Shown here piece by piece: positions 15,872 to 23,824 of a DNA stretch of 64,000 nucleotides; position 1 is the first letter of the stretch, and each line of letters begins with the position of its first letter. The position numbers and the translations under genes were made by a program. This DNA is from Kitasatospora sp. MMS16-BH015 (GTDB taxonomy: Bacteria; Actinomycetota; Actinomycetes; Streptomycetales; Streptomycetaceae). Under the pieces are notes generated by a model. The model worked only from the letters and a program-made list of their open reading frames with translations, ran no database searches and was not told where the DNA came from. The stretch is taken from contig NZ_CP025394.1 of assembly GCF_002943525.1 (NCBI RefSeq), positions 248,001-312,000 on the forward strand. Reading direction: 5' to 3'.

Positions 15872-16951
15872 CTAGGCGTACACCCCGCCGAGCTGCCGGA
15901 TCTCCTCGGCGGGGTACCGGGTCTCCCGGCTCTCACGCTGGAACTCCCGGTTGAACCCGGACACCAGGGCGGCGACCGGCGCGTGCCGGGCGAGCAGCGC
16001 CGCGACCCCCGCCGGGACGCCCGTGGGGCGCTCGCCCTCCGCGTAGGCGCGCACCCGCGCGTACCGTCCCTCCCGGTCCTCCGGCCGGTGGCCGTACAGG
16101 TCGGTGAGCAGCCAGTTCACCAGGTAGGTGGCGGTGTAGGCGCGGTCGTAGCTCCGGTGCCGCTCGAAGAACCCGGCCTCCTCCCGGGACAGCTCGAAGC
16201 TGCTGGACAGGGCGAGCCCGTAGTCCGCGAAGTAGAGGCGCCGACCGTCGGTCAGGATGTTCTCGAAGTGGGCGTCGAAGTGCAGGAGCCCGTGGCTGTT
16301 CATGAACGAGACACCGGCCGCCAGCTCCTTCTCCACCATCGCGCAGGCCAGCTCGGTGCTCTGGTCACCGGCCTCCGTCCGGGCGCCCAACCACTGGTGC
16401 AGGCTCTGCGGGATGTACTCCAGGAACAGCGCGATGCTCGCGGAGGAGTCGCGGAGCCCCTCGATCCGACGGCGCACCTGTGCGCCCCCGCCCCAGTAGG
16501 ACACGGCCCGATCCACGTCGGCCAGCTCCTCCGGCAGGGGCGTCGAATCCGGCAGCACCCGCCAGTGGTGCATCAGCGGGAAGCCCTCGTACTCTCCCTT
16601 GAGCACCCAGTCCGTGGTCATGGTGTGCACGGCCAACTCGCGCCAGGCCCCGAAACCCGGCCCGCCGAGGAGACCGACACCGTACTGGCAGAACCCCGGC
16701 AGCTCGAACACGTTCGCCGTGGACCGGAGGTGCTCCGTCTCCCGCTCCAGGTCGGTGAGCGGCACCCGCTTCACGAAGACCTGGGTGCCGGCCACCTCGA
16801 GCAGCACGGTCTTCCCGCCGATGCCGGCGCCGATCGGCACGGCCGCGCCAACGAGGTCGCGCAGCGCACGGTCGCTGCAGCGGGCCAGGGCGGTGGAGAC
16901 GGCGCCGTGGGCAGCCAGCCGCGCACCGCGCGACATGTCGGGGTTCTGCAC
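15872..16951 (-). CDS. Protein-kinase-like phosphotransferase
   Basis: A 359-residue protein with a kinase-like fold. The catalytic loop is LLHFDAHFENILTDG (His-x-Asp...Asn) and the metal-binding loop is YFADYGLALS, with Asp-Tyr-Gly in place of Asp-Phe-Gly. The Lys-bearing strand is GTQVFVKRVPL. This is closer to small-molecule or atypical protein kinases than to Pkn-type receptor kinases; no transmembrane helix follows. The substrate is unknown. I chose the GTG at 16951, preceded by AGGTGAAGG, over a start 75 bases upstream. Confidence 0.78.
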   Translation of the reverse strand: MQNPDMSRGARLAAHGAVSTALARCSDRALRDLVGAAVPIGAGIGGKTVLLEVAGTQVFVKRVPLTDLERETEHLRSTANVFELPGFCQYGVGLLGGPGFGAWRELAVHTMTTDWVLKGEYEGFPLMHHWRVLPDSTPLPEELADVDRAVSYWGGGAQVRRRIEGLRDSSASIALFLEYIPQSLHQWLGARTEAGDQSTELACAMVEKELAAGVSFMNSHGLLHFDAHFENILTDGRRLYFADYGLALSSSFELSREEAGFFERHRSYDRAYTATYLVNWLLTDLYGHRPEDREGRYARVRAYAEGERPTGVPAGVAALLARHAPVAALVSGFNREFQRESRETRYPAEEIRQLGGVYA

Positions 16952-17134
16952 TGTACGACCTTCACCTGCCGACCGGCCGGCCGCCGTTCCGGAGCCGGAC
17001 CCTACGTAGTGATCGACGAGGAGCACCGACCCGTCGTTCCCCCCAGCTACCCGCGAACTGATCCTCGATCAGGCGGGAGGTGGCTGGCCGCCGCGACGGG
17101 CGGGTGCCGCCCGGCCCGGCAGGCGAGTACCGGT

Positions 17135-18277
17135 TCAGTAGTAGACCGCGCCCATCGCCTCCCGGACCTCGCGGAGCGTCGTCTCGGCCACGGCCGTCGC
17201 CCGCTCGTTGCCCTCCCGCAGGATGCGCCGGAGACTGGCCCTGTCCTCGGCGTACTCCGCGCGGCGGGCCCGGATCGGGGCCAGCCGCTCGTTGACGGCC
17301 TCCGTCACCAGGCGCTTGAGCGCCGACGCTCCGCCGTTGCCGATCTCCTCGGCGACCTGGTGCGGATCGGCCTCCAGGCAGAGGGCCGCGAGCAGCACCA
17401 GGCTCGACACCCCGGGGCGGTGCTCGGGGTCGTAGCTGATCCGCCGCTCGGCGTCGGTGGTGGCGCCCTTGATCAGGCGGGCCGTCTCCTCGGCGGTGGC
17501 GGCCAGGGCGATCGAATTGCCCCGGCTCTTGCTCATCTTGCCGCCGTCGGTGCCGAGCAGGAGCGGCGCGGTGGAGAACAGGATGTCGGGCTCGGGGAAG
17601 ACCGGGGTGGCGCCGGGGCCGCTGCTGAACCGGTCGTTGAACCGGCGGGCGATGGTGCGGGTCAGCTCCAGGTGCGGGGCCTGGTCCAGGCCGGCCGGGA
17701 CCAGGTTGGCCTTGCAGAACAGGATGTCGGCCGCCTGGTGCGCCGGGTAGGTGTACATCAGACCGCTCACCGCGGCCTGCTTGGAGTGGGCGATCTCGTC
17801 CTTGACGGTGGGGTTGCGCCCCAGCTCGGCGACCGAGACCAGACTGAGGAAGGGGAGCAGCAGCTGGTTGAGCGCCGGGATCGCGCTGTGGGTGAAGACG
17901 GTGCTGCGGGACGGGTCGATGCCGATCGCGAGGTAGTCGAGCAGCAGTCCCTCGACGTGCTCGGCCAGCCGGTCGGCCACGTCCCGGTCGGTGAGCACCT
18001 GGTAGTCGGCGATCACCACGAAGGACTCGACGCCGAGGTCTTGGAGGCGGACCCGGTTCTGCAGGGTGCCGAAGTAGTGGCCCAGGTGGAGCCGACCCGT
18101 GGGGCGGTCTCCCGTGAGCACCCGGAACCGCCCGGGTTGACGGTGGATCAGCTGCTCCAGCTCCGCGCTGCGCAGCTGCTCGGCGGCGGAGGGTGCGAGC
18201 GCGGGGGCAGGGGCGAGGGTAGGAGCAGCGGCGGGCGCGGCGGTGGGGGCGGCGGCGGCGAGGACGGTGGTCGTCAT
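17135..18277 (-). CDS. trpS: Tryptophanyl-tRNA synthetase
   Basis: A 380-residue class I synthetase that charges tRNA-Trp. HIGH is seen as TGRLHLGHYFG (residues about 60-70) and KMSKS as GGKMSKSRGN. The N-terminus carries an Ala/Pro-rich extension (AAAAPTAAPAAAPTLAPAPALAP) of about 30 residues. The ATG at 18277 follows AGGAGA. The leader contains a 13-residue peptide with two adjacent Trp codons and competing hairpins, a mark of tryptophan-responsive attenuation. In S. coelicolor the auxiliary, indolmycin-resistant TrpRS is known to be regulated this way; by analogy this may be the inducible, antibiotic-resistant enzyme, but that is inference. Confidence 0.93.
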   Translation of the reverse strand: MTTTVLAAAAPTAAPAAAPTLAPAPALAPSAAEQLRSAELEQLIHRQPGRFRVLTGDRPTGRLHLGHYFGTLQNRVRLQDLGVESFVVIADYQVLTDRDVADRLAEHVEGLLLDYLAIGIDPSRSTVFTHSAIPALNQLLLPFLSLVSVAELGRNPTVKDEIAHSKQAAVSGLMYTYPAHQAADILFCKANLVPAGLDQAPHLELTRTIARRFNDRFSSGPGATPVFPEPDILFSTAPLLLGTDGGKMSKSRGNSIALAATAEETARLIKGATTDAERRISYDPEHRPGVSSLVLLAALCLEADPHQVAEEIGNGGASALKRLVTEAVNERLAPIRARRAEYAEDRASLRRILREGNERATAVAETTLREVREAMGAVYY

Positions 18278-18413
18278 GGGGATCGGTCTCCTGATCGTGT
18301 GAGGGGGATGAGCACGCTGCCGGAGAGCGGCCCCGCACGATCGGGAGAGATGGCGTCGCATCTGAGGCCGTCCGTCCGAACGGCCCAAGGTCATGCCTGC
18401 TGAGTGGCCGCTC
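18278..18413 (-). promoter_or_regulatory. trpS leader: attenuator hairpins
   Basis: Several inverted repeats lie between the leader peptide and trpS. Hairpin 1:2 spans 18400-18437: CTGAG/CTCAG, TGG/CCA and CGCTCC/GGAGCG with a 5-base loop, covering both Trp codons and the leader stop. The strand GGCCGCTC (18406-18413) can instead pair with GAGCGGCC (18325-18332). GGCCGT/ACGGCC (18366-18385) is a terminator-like stem without a T-tract, and GATCGTG/CACGATC (18293-18342) abuts the ribosome binding site. A ribosome stalled at the Trp codons would favour the alternative pairing. Confidence 0.6.
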
Positions 18414-18455
18414 CTACTGGGAGCGCCACCAGCTCAGACAAGACGAGTGCGACAT
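18414..18455 (-). CDS. trpS leader peptide
   Basis: A 13-codon reading frame, MSHSSCLSWWRSQ, ending in TAG 136 bases before trpS. The ATG is preceded by GGTGGAGAC. The two adjacent Trp codons in so short a peptide, rare in this composition, and the overlap with hairpin 1:2 mark it as a tryptophan sensor. It is too short for ordinary gene finders. Confidence 0.75.
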   Translation of the reverse strand: MSHSSCLSWWRSQ

Positions 18456-18519
18456 GTCTCCACCGTAGCGCAGGCCCACGGCCCCTTGGCAAGCACCTTC
18501 TCCGGGCGCCTGCAGGGGC

Positions 18520-19998
18520 TCACCTCCCCCACCGGGCGGGCCACTGCCTGGCCGGCAGGGCGACCGCCCGGTCGAAGGCCGAGTCCTTCCCTTGGGCGTA
18601 CTCCTCCTCCGTGAAGACCGGTGTGCTGATGTCGGGTGGGATGCCGGGGCCGTCATAGCTGGTGCCCGTGCGGGTGAGCAGCTCCTCGTTGGGCAGCGAG
18701 AAGGACCAGCCGTTGGGCAGAGCACGGTCGAGGGTGTCGGAGAAGACGCCCTGGGTCGGCTGGCCGATCAGGGTGGCTCCGGTGGGGCGGGCGAGCAGCG
18801 CCTGGGTGAAGCTCTCGCCCGCGCTGACGGTGCTGCCGCCGATCAGGACGGCCAGCGGCCCGGTGTAGCGCGGAGCGTCGGCGGGCCGGACCGGGATCGG
18901 CTGCGGGGTGGTGAAGTGGCTCGGCTCCTCGGGCCTGTCCCGGGCCCGCTTGGCGTAGGCGACGTACGGCCGGTCGGTGAGCCGGGCGGCGACCTGCAGA
19001 CCAAGGGCGTCGTACCCGCCGCCGTTGATCCGCAGGTCGAGGATCAGACCGCCCAGGGTGGACACCCGCTCGGCCGTCAGCACCTCGCTCAGCGCTTGCT
19101 CCAGGAGGCGGCTGTTGGTCTGGTAGCTGTCGTCACCGCCCGGGCCGGCGTAGCCGCCGAAACCCGAGATCCGCAGGTAGCCCTGACCGCCCGGCAGATC
19201 CGCGTAGCTGATCCGCCCCGCCGCGTACTCGTGGACCACCAGACCGGCCAGATCCCGACCGACCACGAAGGACTTGGCGCGGTCGTCCACTGCCGGGGAC
19301 GGTGGCACGGTGCCCGGGCGGCCCTCCGCGAAGAACCCGACGGACGGAGCCTCGAGCACCACGTGGGCATCGTGCAGCGGCTCGACCATGCCCCGCAGGA
19401 CGGCGAACAGCTCCGCCGGGCTGCTGTCGGCCCGGACCAGTGGTCGCGTCCGCTCCCGGACGGCCTGCCAATCCACGCCCTTGGCGGCGAAGAACGGGTA
19501 GTTCTCCGCGAAGGTCTGCCAGAAGACGTCGTAGACCCCCTGCGGATCACCGGCCTGCGCCGGACCGCCGGGCACCGCTGCCTCGCCCGCGCAGCGGGCC
19601 GGAAGTGCGGGCAGCCGCCGGAGCGTACGGTCACCGACCGCCCCGTCCACGTGCAGCCCGGCCCGATCTCGGAACCCGGAACCACCACGGCCCGGCAGCA
19701 GGGTGAAGGCCTGCCCGTCCTCCGCTCCGTACCGGAGCGGCCCACCCGTCGCGCTCAACCCCTTGAGGCAGCTGATCGCCGTGGTCTGGTACTCCTGCAT
19801 CCGCCCGTGCTCGATCGCCAGCACAGTGCCGTACCCGACCGTCTGCCACACCCCCTCCGGCCCGGCCGGCCCACCCCGGGCCACCGCCGCCGGCCCCGTG
19901 GCCACCAGCCCGCCCGACATCGCCACCACAACTGCACAGCTCAATACCCACCGTCGCGACCGCGCCCCGACCGCACTCCCCACCACACGACCCCGCAT
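18520..19998 (-). CDS. Secreted S41 family peptidase
   Basis: A 492-residue C-terminal-processing-type serine protease. A signal peptide covers residues about 16-42 (RRWVLSCAVVVAMSGGLVATGPAAVA). The tricorn/TSP core appears in GDPQGVYDVFWQTFAENYPFFAAKGVDW. The catalytic Ser is in GGSTVSAGESFTQALLARPTGATLIGQPT, with LDLRINGGGYD as the usual oxyanion-side block. A canonical PDZ domain is not obvious. It probably acts outside the membrane; its substrate is unknown. Divergent from the DinB gene across about 250 bases that hold no gene I can support. Confidence 0.88.
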   Translation of the reverse strand: MRGRVVGSAVGARSRRWVLSCAVVVAMSGGLVATGPAAVARGGPAGPEGVWQTVGYGTVLAIEHGRMQEYQTTAISCLKGLSATGGPLRYGAEDGQAFTLLPGRGGSGFRDRAGLHVDGAVGDRTLRRLPALPARCAGEAAVPGGPAQAGDPQGVYDVFWQTFAENYPFFAAKGVDWQAVRERTRPLVRADSSPAELFAVLRGMVEPLHDAHVVLEAPSVGFFAEGRPGTVPPSPAVDDRAKSFVVGRDLAGLVVHEYAAGRISYADLPGGQGYLRISGFGGYAGPGGDDSYQTNSRLLEQALSEVLTAERVSTLGGLILDLRINGGGYDALGLQVAARLTDRPYVAYAKRARDRPEEPSHFTTPQPIPVRPADAPRYTGPLAVLIGGSTVSAGESFTQALLARPTGATLIGQPTQGVFSDTLDRALPNGWSFSLPNEELLTRTGTSYDGPGIPPDISTPVFTEEEYAQGKDSAFDRAVALPARQWPARWGR

Positions 19999-20251
19999 GA
20001 CCCCACTCCTCCATCTGGACCTCGACCGACCCCCTCATCCTCGTCTCGCCCCACTCCCCCTCAACAGCGTGTCAGCACGAGACTTCACTGCGTGCTGCCA
20101 CCCTCGTGCTAGCCCCACCCCACAGACCCCCACCTCACAGCCCCCCTCACAGGCGCCCCACCCCACAGGCCCCGGCCTCCCCGCCACCGGCCTCCCCGCC
20201 ACCGGCAGAAAATCGGTGCCGCCCGCGCCGTCCCTCCGCCAGGATGGCCGC

Positions 20252-20764
20252 ATGACCACGACTCGGATCGACCCCTCCCTCACCGCCGACGAACTCCCCA
20301 TGCTCAAGCAGTGGCTGGACTACCACCGCGCCACCCTCGCGCTGAAGTGCGAGGGCCTCACCGACGAGCAGCTGAAGCTCCGCCCGATCGCCCCCTCCAC
20401 GCTCTCCCTGCTCGGACTGGTGCGGCACCTGGCCGAGGTGGAGCGCTGGTGGTTCCTCCAGGTCCTGGACGGCCAGGCCACCACCGAGGAGGGCCTGTAC
20501 TGGACCAAGGAGGACGAGGACGCCGACTTCAACGACACCGCCGACGCGGACGCCGCAGCCGACCTCGCCACCTGGCGCGAGCAGATCCGGCTGGCGGACG
20601 CCGTCACGGCGGGCCTGCCGCTGGAGACGGTGGCCAAGCGGGACCGCCGGGGCGAGCCGGTGACGCTCCGCTGGATCATGGTGCACATGATCGAGGAGTA
20701 CGCCCGGCACAACGGACACGCCGATGTGATCCGGGAGCAGATCGACGGCGCGACCGGGGAGTGA
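20252..20764 (+). CDS. DinB family protein
   Basis: A 170-residue DinB/YfiT-like four-helix protein. The metal-ligand histidines are visible in LVRHLAEVERWWFLQVL and near the C-terminus in EEYARHNGHADVIREQIDG. Members include bacillithiol and mycothiol S-transferases and many proteins of unknown role; actinomycete members can use mycothiol, but that is not shown here. The ATG at 20252 follows CAGGA. It is a single gene, followed by the promoter region of the SepF-like gene. Confidence 0.85.
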   Translation: MTTTRIDPSLTADELPMLKQWLDYHRATLALKCEGLTDEQLKLRPIAPSTLSLLGLVRHLAEVERWWFLQVLDGQATTEEGLYWTKEDEDADFNDTADADAAADLATWREQIRLADAVTAGLPLETVAKRDRRGEPVTLRWIMVHMIEEYARHNGHADVIREQIDGATGE

Positions 20765-20799
20765 GGATCGCCACGGACGGGTGAATCTGTTACACGTCC

Positions 20800-20816
20800 G
20801 TTGACCAATCGTCAAC
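20800..20816. promoter_or_regulatory. Palindrome upstream of SepF-like gene
   Basis: GTTGACCAATCGTCAAC, 6-bp arms around CAATC, in the 289-base gap between the DinB and SepF-like genes. TTGACC inside it could serve as a -35, and GATAGGGT (about 20835) lies in reach as a weak -10. A repressor site over the promoter is likely; the regulator is not evident in the neighbourhood. Confidence 0.4.
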
Positions 20817-21053
20817 TCAACCCTGACGTACGCCGATAGGGTCTACGCGCGCAACCGTACAGCGACCTGCGGCGTCACAGCTGACATCCGGTTTGTCCCG
20901 GATCGCGGCTCGCCACAACTCGTACGGCGGTCGCGAGCGGGCATCGAAGCGGTGATCAATGCGATACTCGGACAGTTCCGACGAGTGGATGACGTGTCAA
21001 AAGGACACGGACACCCGGGGGGACGAGTACGGGACGAGGCAGGGAGGCGCGGC

Positions 21054-21455
21054 ATGGGAGCACTTCGCGACGAGCACCACAACGGGTGGCTGATGCCCTC
21101 CGGCAACTACCCAGCCGCGGTGTACGACGATCCATGGGCTACGCAGGCGACGGCTCCGGCCGTGCAGCATTCGCCCGCCCCCGCACGGATCGTCTCCCTC
21201 AAGCCGACCGGCTTCGAGGCGGCCCGCACGGTCGGCGAGCACATCCGCGCCGCCACCCCGGTGGTCATGGATCTCACCGAGATGACTGACGCCGAGGCCA
21301 AGCGGATGGTCGACTTCGCCTCCGGGCTGGTCTTCGGCACCTGCGGCGGCATCGAGCGGATCGCCCGTCGGGTGTTCCTGCTCACGCCGGCGGACGTGGA
21401 GGTGACGGTCATCGACCGTCCGCTGGACGACTCCGGTTTCTACAACCAGAGCTGA
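21054..21455 (+). CDS. SepF-like cell division protein
   Basis: A SepF-domain protein of 133 residues. Conserved blocks are ARIVSLKPTGFEAARTVGEHIRAATPVVMDLTEM, AKRMVDFASGLVFGTCGGIERIARRVFLLTP and the terminal GFYNQS, which are typical of actinobacterial SepF. SepF links FtsZ to the membrane. Streptomyces carry shorter SepF-like paralogs (SflA/SflB) that act in sporulation septation, and the lack of a clear membrane-targeting N-terminal helix fits that group better than SepF itself. The ATG at 21054 follows AGGGAGGCG; a GTG at 20952 would add 34 Arg/Gly-rich residues. It is outside the dcw cluster, as expected for a paralog. Confidence 0.82.
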   Translation: MGALRDEHHNGWLMPSGNYPAAVYDDPWATQATAPAVQHSPAPARIVSLKPTGFEAARTVGEHIRAATPVVMDLTEMTDAEAKRMVDFASGLVFGTCGGIERIARRVFLLTPADVEVTVIDRPLDDSGFYNQS

Positions 21456-21470
21456 GCACCACGCACCGAC

Positions 21471-21502
21471 GAGCCCGGGAGCGACCAGTCGCCCCCGGGC
21501 TC
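21471..21502. terminator. Hairpin terminator after SepF-like gene
   Basis: GAGCCCGGG (21471-21479) pairs with CCCGGGCTC (21494-21502), with an inner GCGAC/GTCGC stem. No long T-tract follows, as is common in high-GC actinomycetes. Confidence 0.65.
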
Positions 21503-21611
21503 CTTCATGCCCGCCCACCGCCGCAGCCGCCGACGCAGCACCCCGGCACCCCGCCACCCGCCCGACCACCAACCCGCCATCACCCCGTCACGCTGTCATA
21601 CCGTCATACCG

Positions 21612-22340
21612 TCATACCGACCCGCCGAGCACCCGCCCGACGTACGCCGCCAGCTGCGCCCGCAGCTCCTCCCGCGGCACCTCCCCCGCACCCGCCAGGT
21701 GCTCCACCAGGTCGGCCCGGGTGGCCGCCAGCAGCGCGTGCGCGGCGAACTCGGCGCCGTCGAGCCCGGGGACCCGCTCCAGGAGGCCTCGGAGCAGGGC
21801 GTGCCACTGGCCGTAGTGCTCCGCCTGGTACGGGCTGTCCGACCCCGTGCCCTCCAGCGCCAGCGCCAGGTGGCGGTGGTCGAGCTTGAAGCAGAGCAGG
21901 GCATCGAGCAGGGCCGGCACCCGTTCCAGCGGCGGGGTGTCGGGCCCGAGCGGCGGCGGCCCGTCCGTCACGGCCCGGGCGAGCGGCTCGAGCCGCGCCC
22001 CGTACAACGCCCGGATCAGGCCCGTGCGGTCGCCGAACGCCCGGAAGAGCGTGCCCTTGCCGACGCCGGCCGCCGCCGCGATGTCCGCCATGGTGACGTC
22101 CTCGGTGCTCGCGCACCGCGCGAAGAGCGTGTCGGCCGCCGCGAGCGCAGCCGCCCGGTTCCGGACCGCGTCCTTGCGGGGCTGGCGCTCCGTCAGCGGC
22201 CGGCGTTCCGCCGGCGACCCACCCTCCTCCGGCGACCGCCGTCCGACCAGCGACCGCCGTTCGACCAGCGAAGGCCGTTCGACCGACACGTGCCCGTCGA
22301 CCGACGAGTGCCGTTCAGCTGCCGGTTCGCGCTCCGTCAT
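21612..22340 (-). CDS. TetR family regulator with repetitive N-terminal tail
   Basis: A 242-residue TetR regulator. The helix-turn-helix is VTMADIAAAAGVGKGTLFRAFGDRTGLIRALY, starting near residue 80. The first 60 residues are an unusual Ser/Glu/Arg-rich tail with loosely repeated units (SVERPSLVERRSLVGRRSPEEGGSPAERRPLTER). The gene is divergent from the SnoaL-like/NmrA pair, and two palindromes lie between them, so it almost certainly represses that operon. If the tail is not translated, an internal start would be needed, but no good one is seen. The ATG at 22340 lacks a strong Shine-Dalgarno. Confidence 0.85.
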   Translation of the reverse strand: MTEREPAAERHSSVDGHVSVERPSLVERRSLVGRRSPEEGGSPAERRPLTERQPRKDAVRNRAAALAAADTLFARCASTEDVTMADIAAAAGVGKGTLFRAFGDRTGLIRALYGARLEPLARAVTDGPPPLGPDTPPLERVPALLDALLCFKLDHRHLALALEGTGSDSPYQAEHYGQWHALLRGLLERVPGLDGAEFAAHALLAATRADLVEHLAGAGEVPREELRAQLAAYVGRVLGGSV

Positions 22341-22361
22341 GCGACTCCTCCGATTGCAAAG

Positions 22362-22405
22362 CGGACCAGCGGTCCGTATCTTCGTTGAAGCGGACCGCTG
22401 GTCCG
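22362..22405. promoter_or_regulatory. Twin TetR operators
   Basis: Two palindromes, CGGACCAGCGGTCCG (22362-22376) and CGGACCGCTGGTCCG (22391-22405), each with 6-bp arms and a 3-base centre; the centres are 29 bp apart. CGGTCCG-type arms (CGGACC/GGTCCG) are typical TetR half-sites. They lie between the divergent TetR and SnoaL-like genes, so one regulator dimer pair could control both directions. Confidence 0.75.
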
Positions 22406-22429
22406 TATCGTACGGGACGGAGCACACCC

Positions 22430-22858
22430 ATGCCTGCGCACGCCTCACCTGCGGAGCTGTACCGACACAGCCTGCGCCTCCTGCTCGACAAGTCCATCCC
22501 CGCCTGGGTCGACCTCTGGGCGGCGGACGGCGTCATGGAGTTCCCGTTCGCGCCGCCCGGCTGGCCGCGGCGGCTCGAGGGCCGGGAGGCCGTGGCCGCC
22601 TACATGCGCGACTACCCCGACCACATCGACCTGCACGGCTTCCCCGAGCTGCGAATCCTGGACACCACCGAAGCCGGGACGATCGTGGTCGAGATGCGCG
22701 CCGTGGGCCGCCTGGTCCGGACCGGTGACCCCTTCGAGCTCGACTACATCGCCGTGGTCACCGTCCGGGACGGGCGGTTCACCTCCTACCGCGACTACTG
22801 GAACCCACTCGCGGCCCAGGAGACCGGCGCCACCTTCACTGGGAGCGTCGCCCGATGA
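22430..22858 (+). CDS. SnoaL-like / NTF2-fold protein
   Basis: A 142-residue NTF2-like (SnoaL) domain protein: YRHSLRLLLDKSIPAWVDLWAADGVMEFPFAPPGWPRRLEGREAVAAYMRDYP, followed by FELDYIAVVTVRDGRFTSYRDYWNPLA. Such proteins act as small isomerases, cyclases or hydrolases, or have no known activity. The ATG at 22430 has GGGACGG upstream. Its stop overlaps the start of the NmrA-like gene (ATGA), so the two are coupled. It lies directly downstream of the twin TetR operators. Confidence 0.85.
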   Translation: MPAHASPAELYRHSLRLLLDKSIPAWVDLWAADGVMEFPFAPPGWPRRLEGREAVAAYMRDYPDHIDLHGFPELRILDTTEAGTIVVEMRAVGRLVRTGDPFELDYIAVVTVRDGRFTSYRDYWNPLAAQETGATFTGSVAR

Positions 22859-23724
22859 GCAGCGCTCCCGACTCCCCCACCGGCCCCGGCGCCGTCCTGG
22901 TGATCGGCGCCACCGGCACCACCGGCCGCCGCACCGTCGCGCGGCTCGCCGCCGCCGGGCACCGCGTCAAGGCCGCCGGGCGCAGCGCCACTCCCCTCGC
23001 CGGCGCGGAGGCCGTCCACTTCGACTGGTTCGATCCCACCACTCACGACGGCGCCTTGACCGGCGCCGACCGCGTCTACCTGGTGCCACCGGTCGGCGAA
23101 CCGGATCCGGCCAGGGTGATGCTGCCGTTCCTCCGCCGGGCCCGGGCCTCCGGCGTGCACCGCGCGGTGCTGCTGAGCTCCTCGGCCGTGCCGGCCGGTG
23201 GCCCGGCCGTGGGCCAGGTGCACCAGGCGCTGCCCGAGCTGTTCGACCAGTGGGCGGTGCTGCGGCCGTCCTGGTTCATGCAGAACTTCACGAGTGACCA
23301 CCTCCACGCCGAGGAGATCCGCACCACGGGCGCCTTCCGGACGGCCGCCGGCGCCGGTCGGGTCGGCTTCGTCGACGCCGAGGACATCGCCGCCGTCGCC
23401 GTGCACGCGCTCATCGACGACCACGCGCCCGACCGCGACCTGATCCTGACCGGCCCGGAGGCGCTCGACCACGACGAGGTCGCCGCCGTCCTCTCGGCGG
23501 TCACCGGCCGACGGGTGGCGCACCACCGCCTGACGTACCGGGAGCAGCGCGACCGACTGGCCGCGCTGATGCCCGCGGAGTTCGCGACCCTGCTGGCCCA
23601 GATGGATCTCGCCATCGCGGCGGGCGCCGAGGACCGCACCACCGACACCGTCCGACTCCTCACCGGCCGCCCACCGCACGACTTCCGCCAGGTCGCCGTA
23701 CGGGAACTGAACCGCGACCGTTGA
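22855..23724 (+). CDS. NmrA-like NAD(P)-binding protein
   Basis: A 289-residue atypical short-chain reductase of the NmrA type. The Rossmann motif is VLVIGATGTTGRRTVARLAAAGHRVKAAGRS (residues about 14-45). The Tyr-x-x-x-Lys pair of classical SDRs is not seen at the usual place; RPSWFMQNFTSDHL marks the NmrA group, which includes redox sensors and ergot-alkaloid-type reductases. Substrate unknown. It overlaps the SnoaL-like stop by 4 bases, so they form an operon under the divergent TetR. Confidence 0.88.
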   Translation: MSSAPDSPTGPGAVLVIGATGTTGRRTVARLAAAGHRVKAAGRSATPLAGAEAVHFDWFDPTTHDGALTGADRVYLVPPVGEPDPARVMLPFLRRARASGVHRAVLLSSSAVPAGGPAVGQVHQALPELFDQWAVLRPSWFMQNFTSDHLHAEEIRTTGAFRTAAGAGRVGFVDAEDIAAVAVHALIDDHAPDRDLILTGPEALDHDEVAAVLSAVTGRRVAHHRLTYREQRDRLAALMPAEFATLLAQMDLAIAAGAEDRTTDTVRLLTGRPPHDFRQVAVRELNRDR

Positions 23725-23786
23725 AGCGACACCCACGCCCCGCTCGGCTCTCCGCTCCCATCTCACCTGAGATCCGGATAATAAGA

Positions 23787-23806
23787 ATGAGACATGAACG
23801 TCTCAT
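23787..23806. promoter_or_regulatory. TetR operator and promoter
   Basis: ATGAGAC-N6-GTCTCAT is a perfect 7-bp inverted repeat. Candidate -35 GAGACA (23789-23794) and -10 TACACT (23813-23818) are 18 bases apart, so the site covers the promoter of the TetR/MFS pair. A second small palindrome, TCTCACCTGAGA, lies at 23761-23772 and shares the TCTCA/TGAGA core. Confidence 0.65.
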
Positions 23807-23824
23807 CTGCTCTACACTCGGTCC

